Source of the DNA: Streptomyces sp. T12
GTDB lineage: Bacteria > Actinomycetota > Actinomycetes > Streptomycetales > Streptomycetaceae
DNA length: 64,000 nucleotides
Direction: 5' to 3'
NCBI RefSeq assembly: GCF_028736035.1
Contig: NZ_CP117866.1
Coordinates: 1,240,001 to 1,304,000 of the forward strand
The notes beneath the pieces are model-generated. The model was not told the origin of the DNA. It saw only the letters and a list, made by a program, of their open reading frames with translations, and searched no databases. The translations under genes and the position numbers were made by a program. The number at the start of each line of letters is the position of its first letter. The stretch's first letter is position 1. Positions 10,102 to 18,358 of the stretch are shown one piece after another.

Positions 10102-11328
10102 CTACGCACCGAGGACGGTGATCGCGGCCACGGCTTCCTCGCCGCCGTACATGCCGCCCCCGTTCTCCGCCAGCGCGATGCGTGCGCCAGGGACCTGGCG
10201 GGCTCCGCTCTCACCGCGGAGCTGCTGCACCAGTTCGTGGATCTGCGCCAGGCCGGAGGCGCCCATGGGATGCCCCTTGGACTCCAGCCCGCCCGACGGG
10301 TTGACGGGGAGGAGCCCGCCCAGGGTGGTGGCGCCGGATGCGGCGAACGCGCCTCCGGTCCCGATCTCGCAGAATCCCAGCAGCTCCGTCTGGAGGAGCT
10401 CGCCGAACGCCGACGCGTCGTGCACCTCGGCGACGGACACGTCCTGCGGCCCGATCCCTGCCTGCTCGTACGCGTCCTGCGCCGCGAGTGCGCTGACCGA
10501 GTGCTCCCAGTCGGCCAGGGAGCGCACGGTTCCGGTGCCGAGGACCGAGGCCAGTACGCGGACGCGCCGGCTTCCCCCGAGGCGTGCCCGGCCCGCCTCG
10601 TTGCAGACGATCGCCGCGGCGGCGCCGTCGGTGAGGGGCGCGCACATCGGGACGGTCAGGGGTTCGGTGACCGTGCGGGCCGCGAGGATCTCGTCGGCCG
10701 ACATGGCCTTGCGGAAGTGGGCGAGCGGGTTGGAGACCGCGTGTGCGTGGTTCTTCTCCGCGATCAGCGCCAGGTGCCGCTTCGTCGTGCCGAACGTCTT
10801 CATGTGCGACCGGGCGAGCGCCCCGTAGATGTCCATGAACATGCTGCGCGGCACGCCGGCGTCGGCGGGGACGTCGCCGCCGAGCTCGCGGAGCACCGCC
10901 CGTACGCCGTCGGGGTCGTGGACGTCCACGCCACCGTCGAACAGGCCGAGCATCTTGCGCTTGTCGTCGACGTTGGTCTTCTCCACGCCGACCGCCAGCA
11001 CCACGTCGGCGGCCCCGGAGCGGACGTGCAGGACGGCCTGGTGCAGGGCCGTCGCTCCCGTGGCGCACGCGTTCTCGACGTTGATCACGGGGATCCGCTC
11101 GAAGCCCATGCTGCGCAGCGCCATCTGGCCCGGGACGACCAGCTGGCCCTCCAGGACCGACTGGCAGGTGTTGCCGAAGTACGCCGCGTCCACGTCACCG
11201 AGCCGCCCGCCCGCGTCCTTGAGCGCCTCGGTGACGGCGTCCCTGGTCAGGTCCTTGACGGAGGCGTCCCGCCGGACACCGAAGGGGGTCATGCCCACGC
11301 CGGCGATCCACACCGGTGGCGCGCTCAC
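10102..11328 (-). CDS. Thiolase (acetyl-CoA acetyltransferase / SCP-x-like)
   Basis: 408 residues. The nucleophile Cys is in NVENACATGATALHQAVL, and the C-terminal active-site motifs are VAEVHDASAFGELLQTE and NPSGGLESKGHPMGASG. The arrangement fits the SCP-x/non-decarboxylating thiolase branch common in actinomycete acyl-CoA and steroid-type degradation. It would cleave a 3-ketoacyl-CoA. The GTG start overlaps the TGA of the upstream gene (GTGA at 11325-11328), so translation is probably coupled. Confidence 0.9.
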   Translation of the reverse strand: MSAPPVWIAGVGMTPFGVRRDASVKDLTRDAVTEALKDAGGRLGDVDAAYFGNTCQSVLEGQLVVPGQMALRSMGFERIPVINVENACATGATALHQAVLHVRSGAADVVLAVGVEKTNVDDKRKMLGLFDGGVDVHDPDGVRAVLRELGGDVPADAGVPRSMFMDIYGALARSHMKTFGTTKRHLALIAEKNHAHAVSNPLAHFRKAMSADEILAARTVTEPLTVPMCAPLTDGAAAAIVCNEAGRARLGGSRRVRVLASVLGTGTVRSLADWEHSVSALAAQDAYEQAGIGPQDVSVAEVHDASAFGELLQTELLGFCEIGTGGAFAASGATTLGGLLPVNPSGGLESKGHPMGASGLAQIHELVQQLRGESGARQVPGARIALAENGGGMYGGEEAVAAITVLGA

Positions 11329-12442
11329 GCCACGCTCTCCTCGGTGATGCGCGCGAAGCCGTACGACTCCAGGGCGCCCATGAGCTCACGGTGACCGAGC
11401 AACTCGGCGGGCGAGCGGAAACCGGTGCCGTGGTGAGTGGAGCCGAGCAGCCGGGAGGCCGCGTACGCCTGCATCAGGCCGGTCATCTGGTAGCCGGTGC
11501 TGCTGTGGATGACCACCCGCGCGGTGGCCGTGTTGCCCCGTGCCGTGCACCAGTCGATGGAGCGGTGGATCTGGCGGTTCTCACGGGGCGGGCTGCCCGG
11601 CGTCATGCCGGACGCCATCTTGTCCAGCACCGGGTACAGGGTCTCCTCCGGAAGCCATTGCAGGGACACCTTGAACAGGCGCTCCAGGTCGATGACCCGC
11701 TTGTAGATGTCCTCGTTCCGCATCGCGACGAACATGCGGCAGTTGCGCACCCGGCGGTCGTCCCGGAAGAACACCGGCATCGCGGTGCGCCCCAGTTCAG
11801 TCCGGTGACGACATAGCCCGAACCGGGCACGACGAGGTCCTGGCGAGTCACCCGCTCGTATTTCTTCAGCCGGCCGTCCTCCAGGTAGTGGGCCTCCGCC
11901 CGCATCACGTCGAAGATCGACTGGGTGGAGCCGACCGTGGGGATGGCATTGGCGTACGAGCCCAGCTCCAGGGAGTCGACGCCGGGTGTCTCCAGGCAGA
12001 TGCGGGCGGCGATGTCGTGCAGCGCGTACTGGATCGACATCGCGGACGAGGCGACTCGGCCGGCCTCGGCGAACCGCGGGCCCCACTCGTCGAGCAGGCG
12101 GAGGATGTGGGTCTGTTCACCGGCTGTGTCGAGGTAGTGGCAGCCGGCCCGGATCGCCGCCTCCACGACCGGGGCCGCGTAGCGCAGGAACGGGCCCACG
12201 ACGTTGCACACGACGCTCCGGCCCTCGAACAGCCGGGTCAGGGACTCGACAGAGCCGTCCACCTCGGCGATCTCGTAGTCCGCGGTCTCGATCCCCGGGA
12301 CCTTGTCCATGACCTCCTGGATCCGGGCCTTGTTCCGGCCGGCGGCCACGAAGGGGATGCTGTATTCACGCAGGTATTCGGCCACCAGTCGACCGGTGGA
12401 TCCGCTGGCTCCGTAGAGGACGACCGGACGCAATTCGCTCAC
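11325..12442 (-). pseudogene. Saccharopine-dehydrogenase-like oxidoreductase, frameshifted
   Basis: The GTG start follows GGAAGGA. The N-terminal part has an NAD(P)-binding fold (VVLYGASGSTGRLVAEYL, then VAAGRNKARI) and VVGPFLRYAAPVVEAAIRAG, HYLDTAGEQ, typical of saccharopine-dehydrogenase-like/trans-acting enoyl reductase proteins. Near 11801 the frame breaks: ...GSGYVVTG continues in the -1 frame as TELGRTAMPVFFRDDRRVRN to the natural C-terminus ITEESVA. Inserting one base after CCGG restores a 372-residue protein, so a single-base deletion or a sequencing error is likely. First gene of the minus-strand CoA operon. Confidence 0.8.
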
Positions 12443-12700
12443 CGCTGGGTCCTTCCGTGGTGGCCGAGACTCCTCACAGGAGGGCTCGGCGCGGGTGACG
12501 GTGATGAGAACTCTGCGCAACGGGCGACGGCACCGCTTGTCCCAGAGCGCAACCCGGCTTGTACGTTCGTGCAGCCGGCCCCACTCCTCATGCCCCCGGC
12601 ACGGCCTCGCGGTCCGCAGGGCGGCACAGCCTGTTGCCCTCCCCGCGTGGCAGGAATGCACTGCACAATGGTGGTGGCACTGCTCGCGGAGGTGTTCGGG

Positions 12701-13663
12701 ATGGTCGGTACCGGCACGTGGTCCACCGATGGACTGTCGCAGAACCGTGCGCCCATCGCGTGGACGCGCAAGATGCCCGAGCTGCACCTCCCGTGGACGC
12801 TGACATTCCCCGAGCCCGACCGGTTCCGGGCCGCTGTCCGCTACCGCAGCCTGGACGAACTCACCGTCGCCGAGTTCCGGGGCGGACGCTACGCGGGCCG
12901 GAGGACCGACGACGCCGAAGGACGGCCTGCGCGCATCGGGGTGCTGATCAACCTCAGCGGCCGGCTGGTGTGCCGGTACGGGGACGGCGAGGTGGCCGTC
13001 GGCCCCCATGACCTGCTGGTGTGGGACAGCGACCTCGCGCGTGCCTTCGACGCGGTCGAGCCCCACCACGAGCTCTCCCTCCTGCTTCCGCGCGACATGG
13101 TCCCGCAGGGGCTCGCGGCCGCGGCCGCCCGCGCCAGCGGCCCCGTGCCGGTCGGTGCGGGAGCCGGTCTGGCGGCGATCGCCGCCGATCAGCTGCGCGC
13201 GATCGTCCGCGAGCTGGACCACCTCTCGGACGCGGGACTCGCCATCGCCTGCCAGAACTTCTTCGACACCCTGGACTCCGCGCTCGTACCCACCGTGGAG
13301 GCGTCCCCTTCGGCGAGCGCCCGCGCGGTCCTGCTGAACCGGGTCCGCCGCTACGTGGAGGATCGTCTCGACGACCCGGAGCTGTCCGCCTCGTCCGTCG
13401 CGGAAGCACTCGACGTCTCCGTGCGCACGCTGCACCTCGCGTTCGCCGGCACGGGCACGACGGTGGGGCGCTGGATCCGCGAGCGGCGCCTGAAAGTCTG
13501 TTACCGGGAACTCGCGCACGGATCCGGGGAGCGGACCGTCACGGACGTCGCCTTCCGGTGGGGTTTCAACGACGTGGCGCATTTCAGCCGGGTCTTCAAG
13601 CAGACGTACGGCATCACGCCGAGCCGTGTCGTGGCGCTGGCGCGCCGCGCTTCGGCCAGCTGA
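12701..13663 (+). CDS. AraC/XylS-family transcriptional regulator
   Basis: 320 residues from the ATG at 12701, chosen because GGAGG sits 8 bases upstream; in-frame ATGs at 12656 and 12668 have poorer signals. The N-terminal part (FRAAVRYRSLDELTVAEFRG, then LSGRLVCRYGDGEVAVGPHD) resembles the AraC_binding_2 cupin-like domain. The C-terminal part carries the double helix-turn-helix: LSASSVAEALDVSVRTLHLA and VTDVAFRWGFNDVAHFSRVF with the signature FKQTYGITPSR. It diverges from the saccharopine-like/thiolase operon across about 258 bp and is inferred to regulate it. Confidence 0.9.
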   Translation: MVGTGTWSTDGLSQNRAPIAWTRKMPELHLPWTLTFPEPDRFRAAVRYRSLDELTVAEFRGGRYAGRRTDDAEGRPARIGVLINLSGRLVCRYGDGEVAVGPHDLLVWDSDLARAFDAVEPHHELSLLLPRDMVPQGLAAAAARASGPVPVGAGAGLAAIAADQLRAIVRELDHLSDAGLAIACQNFFDTLDSALVPTVEASPSASARAVLLNRVRRYVEDRLDDPELSASSVAEALDVSVRTLHLAFAGTGTTVGRWIRERRLKVCYRELAHGSGERTVTDVAFRWGFNDVAHFSRVFKQTYGITPSRVVALARRASAS

Positions 13664-14068
13664 CCCCGAACCCCCGGCGTGCCCGGCCGGGCAGCGCTCG
13701 GCGGCGGCCGGGCTCTTGGCACGACCGGAGCGCAGACGCTTGGGGGCGGTCGGTGGGCATGCCCGTCCGGGGACACGACACACCCGCCGGACGCGGTGGT
13801 TCGACGGCGAACAGGAGCACGCACTCATCCGGCAGAGCGCCTTCGCCGAGCGGACGAATCCGCCTGCCCCCGGAACGGCCATGGTGACCGTGCCGCTCTC
13901 GTCCGGTGCCGTGTCGACCCGGCGGCAGCACAGGTCGGTGGCGCATGGTCGTGGGCGCCGTACGAGCGGCAGGCGGGCGGTGCGCGGCGCGGTGGACGTA
14001 CAGCAGCACCCGCCGCACCGCCGGACCCCCGTCCGCCGAGGTCACCGGCCGTGTCACCCGTGCGAGGG
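13664..14068. other. Gene-free stretch
   Basis: 405 bases between the AraC regulator and the convergent MarR gene. Open frames exist on both strands, but none reads like a protein family. Nothing definite is seen. Confidence 0.5.
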
Positions 14069-14563
14069 TCACGGTGGCTCGTTGTCCAGTTGCTCGAGGA
14101 TGAGGTTGGAGAGGCTTGCGAAGGTGGCGAGTTCGTCCGGGCTGAGGACGTCGATGACCAGGCGGCGGACCGTGGCCACATGGTGGGGTGCGGCGGCCTC
14201 GATGGTTTTGCGGCCGGCCGGTGTGATGGCGACGAAGGCACCGCGTCCGTCCTCGGCGCATTCTTCCCGGGCCACCAGGCCGCGTTTGGCCATCCTGGCG
14301 ATCTGGTGGGACAGACGGCTCTGTTCCCACTCGATGGTGTGGGCGAGGTCCTGGAATCGTTGCCGGCCGTCGGAGGTGTCGGTGAGGGCGACGAGGATCT
14401 GGAAGTCGGCACCGGACAGTTTGTGCGCCTTCAGGTCACGTTCCAGCCTGGCCGAGAGTTTCTGGTGCAGGCGGATGAAGGCCCGCCAGGCGTGCTGCTC
14501 GGCGGGGCTCAGCCATGCAGGTGTGTCGTTCATGCACAACGACTTTACCTGGAAGCTTGACAC
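14069..14563 (-). CDS. MarR-family transcriptional regulator
   Basis: 164 residues. Winged-helix content is clear: LSGADFQILVALTDTSDGRQ, QDLAHTIEWEQSRLSHQIAR (recognition helix), MAKRGLVAREECAEDGRGAF (wing) and ITPAGRKTIEAAAPHH. The ATG at 14563 is preceded by GGGGGAGG; an internal ATG at 14531 would give a protein 11 residues shorter. It diverges from the NmrA-like gene; the intergenic region holds an imperfect 16-bp inverted repeat that could be its operator. Confidence 0.9.
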   Translation of the reverse strand: MSSFQVKSLCMNDTPAWLSPAEQHAWRAFIRLHQKLSARLERDLKAHKLSGADFQILVALTDTSDGRQRFQDLAHTIEWEQSRLSHQIARMAKRGLVAREECAEDGRGAFVAITPAGRKTIEAAAPHHVATVRRLVIDVLSPDELATFASLSNLILEQLDNEPP

Positions 14564-14585
14564 GTCATATACCTCCCCCTAACGT

Positions 14586-14647
14586 GCATGACACATCATC
14601 TGACGCGCCATGCACCATCGGGCGCCGAGTTAGATGATGCGACATGC
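14586..14647. promoter_or_regulatory. Imperfect inverted repeat between MarR and NmrA-like genes
   Basis: GCATGACACATCATCT at 14586-14601 is matched at 14 of 16 positions by the reverse complement of 14632-14647. The two arms flank the divergent promoter zone. This is a plausible MarR-dimer binding arrangement, inferred from position and symmetry only. Confidence 0.45.
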
Positions 14648-14690
14648 AATGGGGGTGTGTCGCCCCTGCCCCAACAAGAGGGAGAAGGCC

Positions 14691-15635
14691 GTGGCGGAGA
14701 AGAAGGTGATCGCGGTGGTCGGCGCGACCGGCGCCCAAGGTGGCGGGTTGGCCAGGGCGATCCTGGCCGACGCCGACGGTGGGTTCGCGGTGCGTGCGCT
14801 GACCCGTCACCCCGACTCGGACACCGCACGCGAGCTCACGGCGCTTGGTGCCGAGGTGGTGAAGGCCGACACCGGCGACGAGCGGAGCCTGACGGAGGCG
14901 TTCGACGGGGCGCATGGGGCGTTCCTGGTGACCAACTTCTGGGAGCACATGTCGCCCGAGCGGGAGAAGCAGGAGGCGGCAACCATGGCCCGGGCCGCCA
15001 AGGCCGCGGGCGTGACCCATGTGATCTGGTCGACGCTGGAGGACACCCGCGACTACATCCCGCTCGACGACGAGCGCATGCCGACGCTGATGGGCAGCTA
15101 CAAGGTGCCGCACTTCGATGCCAAGGCCGAGGCCAACCGGTTCTTCACCGATGCCGGGGTACCGACCACCTTCCTGCAGACCACTTTCTACTGGGAGAAC
15201 CTGCTCGGTCCGATGGCGCCGCGACGAGGAGACGACGGCCGGCTCGTGCTGGCCATGCCGATGGCCGACAGCCCGCTCGCCGGCATCGCCGCCGAAGACA
15301 TCGGCAGGACCGCCTACGGCATCTTCCGCCGCGGCGGTGACCTCGTGGGCCGCACCGTGTCCATCGCGGGCGAGCACCTGACCGGCAAGCAGATGGCCGA
15401 GCAGCTCAGCGAGGCCCTGGGTGAAGACGTGGCGTACGTGCCGGTGCCCTTCGACGCGATGCGGGCGCAGCCGTTCCCCGCCGCGGCCGAGACGGGCAAC
15501 ATGTTCCAGTTCTACGCGGAAGTGCCCCAGTTCAACGCGGTCCGCGACCTCGACGTCGTCCGCGACCTGAACCCGCAACTGCAGACGTTCCAGCAGTGGC
15601 TGACGGCACACCGGCCCGCCTTCGCCGGCGCCTGA
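14691..15635 (+). CDS. NmrA/HSCARG-like NAD(P)-binding protein
   Basis: 314 residues from GTG at 14691 with AGGGAG upstream; an in-frame ATG at 14634 lies inside the regulatory repeat and is less likely. The Rossmann motif IAVVGATGAQGGGLARAIL comes at the very N-terminus, followed by VRALTRHPDSD, a pattern of atypical SDRs. THVIWSTLED, FDAKAEANRFFTDAGVP and TTFYWENLLGPM match NmrA/HSCARG proteins, which sense NADPH/NADP ratio and often lack catalysis. A MarR regulator diverges from it and is its likely controller. Confidence 0.9.
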   Translation: MAEKKVIAVVGATGAQGGGLARAILADADGGFAVRALTRHPDSDTARELTALGAEVVKADTGDERSLTEAFDGAHGAFLVTNFWEHMSPEREKQEAATMARAAKAAGVTHVIWSTLEDTRDYIPLDDERMPTLMGSYKVPHFDAKAEANRFFTDAGVPTTFLQTTFYWENLLGPMAPRRGDDGRLVLAMPMADSPLAGIAAEDIGRTAYGIFRRGGDLVGRTVSIAGEHLTGKQMAEQLSEALGEDVAYVPVPFDAMRAQPFPAAAETGNMFQFYAEVPQFNAVRDLDVVRDLNPQLQTFQQWLTAHRPAFAGA

Positions 15636-15847
15636 CGGGCGACCCGGCGGATCCTATTCCACGCACCTGGTCCCCAGGGGCCCCGGCGTTCCCGCTGAAT
15701 GCCGCTTTCGTCCCGTCGCGACGGCTGCGGCTCACCCGACCTCGTAGCTGATCACGGCTGTTGGAGCCGAGGTCGCACCACCGGAGCACATCGGGACGCA
15801 TCACGAGAACGTCGTGGCCCTGTCTGATACCCCCTGATTGGTAACTC

Positions 15848-16228
15848 ATGAACATCGTTTTGTGGATTCTGGCCGGCCTGCTCGCCGCGATCTTCCTGGG
15901 CGCCGGCGGCGCGAAGCTGGCCCAGCCGAAGGAGAAGTTCGTCGCCTCGCCGAACATGGCGTGGGCCGAGGACTTCTCTCCGGGCATGCTCAAGCTGATC
16001 GGCGCCCTGGAGGTGCTGGCCGCGGTCGGGTTGATCCTGCCCGCCGCGCTGGACATCATCCCCGTCCTGGTGCCGCTGGCCGCCGTCGGCCTCGTGCTGG
16101 TGATGGCCGGGGCGGCGATAACCCACGCCAGACGCAAGGAGTCCAGCGCGATCGTGCCGAACCTCGTGCTGATCGTGCTGGCCGGTGCGGTGGCATGGGG
16201 CCGCTTCGGCCCGTACTCCTTCGCCTGA
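15848..16228 (+). CDS. DoxX-like membrane protein
   Basis: 126 residues with four hydrophobic segments: IVLWILAGLLAAIFLGAG, LIGALEVLAAVGLILPAAL, VLVPLAAVGLVLVMAGAAI and IVPNLVLIVLAGAVAWG. This is the size and layout of DoxX-like inner-membrane proteins, including the short GGAKLAQPKEKF loop. Such genes often sit near redox or quinone-related genes; their role is not well defined. The ribosome-binding site is weak, so the start is moderately certain. Confidence 0.85.
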   Translation: MNIVLWILAGLLAAIFLGAGGAKLAQPKEKFVASPNMAWAEDFSPGMLKLIGALEVLAAVGLILPAALDIIPVLVPLAAVGLVLVMAGAAITHARRKESSAIVPNLVLIVLAGAVAWGRFGPYSFA

Positions 16229-16250
16229 TCGCCACAGCGTCCGCAAAGGA

Positions 16251-16390
16251 GTGCGCGCACTGCCCGCCATCACCGTCGAGGACGTCCTCGGCCTGCGCCG
16301 GCTGCCCACGCTCGCCCCGTCAGGACCAGGATCCCCGCTGGCACCGATGAGCCTGGGAACGCACTGGATCGCGGGTCGACCGAGGGTGCC
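16251..16390 (+). pseudogene. Possible pirin N-terminal relic
   Basis: Reads LPAITVEDVLGLRRLPTLAP in one frame, similar to the opening of Streptomyces pirin-family proteins, then becomes unrecognisable. An intact but differently starting pirin gene lies 500 bp downstream. The match is short. Confidence 0.3.
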
Positions 16391-16544
16391 GCACACCGTG
16401 CTGAACACGATGACGGCTTGTGCGGCTCCGCACCCGGCCGGAGGGGGCACCGAGGCCGCGGTGGCGCGCGGGCGGGCGGGGCGTCGTGGAGCCCGCCGAG
16501 TACCGAGAACCTCGTAGTCGGTCCGCGTCCAGGAACGTCAGCGA

Positions 16545-16720
16545 ACTGGCTGAACGCGGACATCGCCTACGGCCCCCTCAAGGGCATGGCTCCGAACAAG
16601 GCCGATCACACTGGGCCGGGACTTCGCCGGGATCGTCGAGGCCGTCGGTGAAGGCATCAGCGAGGTGGAGGTCGGCTGCCGGCCGTCTTCGGGGCCGCGC
16701 CGGCGGCCCCGAAGACAGGT
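16545..16720 (+). pseudogene. MDR (quinone-oxidoreductase-like) gene relic
   Basis: In one frame IAYGPLKGMAP and, after a frameshift, LGRDFAGIVEAVGEGISEVE-VG are legible. This is the standard N-terminal pattern of zinc-free MDR oxidoreductases (yGPLKGmaP...lGrDfAGvVeaVG). A further frame change gives VFGAA. The rest of the gene is missing, and the sequence runs into the pirin upstream region. Confidence 0.6.
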
Positions 16721-16867
16721 TATGGCCCAGGCCGCACCGACGTCGTGCACCGGCCGTGCCCCGAGATCCTTGGGCGCGCGGCGAGGCCGCCCCGCAAGTC
16801 GCCTGAACCCGGCCCATCCCCCCTTCATCGCTCCGTCTCCTTTCGAGCCGGGCACCAGGGAGCAACC

Positions 16868-17776
16868 ATGACCGAACAGTTGACGGGTGAGCGCACACTG
16901 ACCCGCATCACCACCAAGCAGCAGCTGGGCCCCGACGCGCAGGTCGACAACAAGGCACTCGTCTTCGTGCCGACCGACCCGGCCCTGACCGACCCCTTCC
17001 TCGCCCTGGTCGAGGACTGGTTCTCCACCCCCGGCTTCGAGTGGCACCCCCACCGCGGCCTGGAGACCGTCACCACCGTCGTGGACGGCGTCCTGGAACA
17101 CGGCGACAACCTCGGCCACACCGGGGCGCTGCAGGCCGGTGAGGTGCAGTGGATGACCGCCGGGCGCGGCATCATCCACCGTGAGCTCGCCTACCGCGAC
17201 GAGCACGCACACGTGCTGCAGATGTGGCTCAATCTGCCCGCCGAGAAGAAGCTGACGCCGTCGCGCTACCAGGACCTGACCAAGGCCGCCATGCCACGCG
17301 TACATGCGCCGGGTGTGACGATCGACGTCCACGCCGGCACCGTCGGCGGCGTCACCGGCGCGACCGACACCCATCACCCGGTGCAGGGCGTCGTCGCCAC
17401 GCTTGACCCCGATGCCATCTACGACCTGCAAGTCCCCGCCGAACACCGGCTGTTCGCCCACGTCATGAACGGGCGCCTGCTGATCGGCGGCCGGGAACTG
17501 CACGCCGGGCAGACCGGCTGGTCCGACCCCGTCACGAGGAGGAGCGGGGACGACGGCGGTGCTCCGGCGGCCACCTCGCTGCACCTGGCGGCCAGCGACC
17601 CCGAACAGCCCGCCCGCGTCATGGTCTACAGCGGCACGCCCATCCACGAACCCGTCGCCATGGGCGGCCCGTTCGTCATGAACACCAAGCTGGAAATCAC
17701 CAAGGCCTTCGCCGACTTCCACGCCGGCGCCTTCGGCCCGGTGCCCCGCCAGGCCCGCCTCGCCTACGACCGATGA
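16868..17776 (+). CDS. Pirin family protein
   Basis: 302 residues from the ATG preceded by AGGGAG. The N-terminal cupin carries the metal-binding signature FEWHPHRGLETVTTVVDG and QAGEVQWMTAGRGIIHRE, with His and Glu ligands. The C-terminal cupin contains LFAHVMNGRLLIGGRELHAG. RVMVYSGTPIHEPVAMGGPF-VMNT is the typical C-terminal pirin pattern. Bacterial pirins can act as quercetinases or redox-linked regulators; which applies here cannot be told. Confidence 0.93.
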   Translation: MTEQLTGERTLTRITTKQQLGPDAQVDNKALVFVPTDPALTDPFLALVEDWFSTPGFEWHPHRGLETVTTVVDGVLEHGDNLGHTGALQAGEVQWMTAGRGIIHRELAYRDEHAHVLQMWLNLPAEKKLTPSRYQDLTKAAMPRVHAPGVTIDVHAGTVGGVTGATDTHHPVQGVVATLDPDAIYDLQVPAEHRLFAHVMNGRLLIGGRELHAGQTGWSDPVTRRSGDDGGAPAATSLHLAASDPEQPARVMVYSGTPIHEPVAMGGPFVMNTKLEITKAFADFHAGAFGPVPRQARLAYDR

Positions 17777-17790
17777 CCGGCCATGTGCGA

Positions 17791-17832
17791 CAGCGGGGGG
17801 CGCAGCTCCGCCACTCGCGTGCGCCCCCGCTG
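17791..17832 (+). terminator. Hairpin after pirin gene
   Basis: CAGCGGGGGGCGCA (17791-17804) pairs with TGCGCCCCCGCTG (17820-17832) with one bulged G, 15 bases after the pirin stop. Confidence 0.7.
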
Positions 17833-17879
17833 CACGGCCGGCCGGCGGTCGCCGGCTTGCGGCCTTGCCTGCTGTGTAC

Positions 17880-18235
17880 GTCACCCCCGCTGGTCGGCGG
17901 GTCTGGCGGTTGCAGCCGGAGGCGGGCCGCGAGCTCCCGGCGGAAGGCGGGGTCGTCGAGCAGGCTCGGCACGGCGTCCTCAGGCGGCCGGTTCAGGTCG
18001 CGGTCGTACAGCGCGAAGACGTCACCCACCCATCGTCTCCGGCTTGAGCGCGAGGAAGACGTTGCGGCCGAAGAGCAGTGTGTCGCCCACGGAGACGATG
18101 TCGCGCGGCATGCAGCTGCGCTGGTGCTCGTCAGCTGCAGCGGGGTGGAGCCGATCTCCTCGGTTCGGCGGGTGGCCGTCGTCAGGCGGCCGACCGGTGT
18201 GCTCACCTGCGACCGAGCGGTGCTCCGGCATCGCT
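17880..18235 (-). pseudogene. Decayed gene of unknown family
   Basis: Protein-like sequence switches minus-strand frames. STPVGRLTTATRRTEEIGST is in one frame. PRDIVSVGDTLLFGRNVFLA-LKPET is in the next. After a shift near 18027 comes VGDVFALYDRDLNRPPEDAV then PSLLDDPAFRRELAARL. Read together they look like the C-terminal part of one protein with at least two frameshifts. I do not recognise the family. The rest of the 17777-18358 gap shows no intact gene. Confidence 0.45.
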
Positions 18236-18358
18236 GCCGCAGCACGCTTCTCGACAATGCTGCTGTGCGCGCCGAGACACCTCTGCCGTCCAGCGAACGG
18301 TCGATCGGGTACTTCCCCACGGTACGGCGGCGGGCGGAGACCGAGGGGGCGGTCTGAT

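Noticed and set aside
11888..12700. Upstream extension of the AraC regulator frame (to 591 codons)
   Set aside because: The extension is antisense to the saccharopine-like gene; GGAGG before the ATG at 12701 marks the likely start.
13664..14068. Open frames between the AraC and MarR genes
   Set aside because: No motif, unbalanced Arg/Pro/Gly composition, and no ribosome-binding site.
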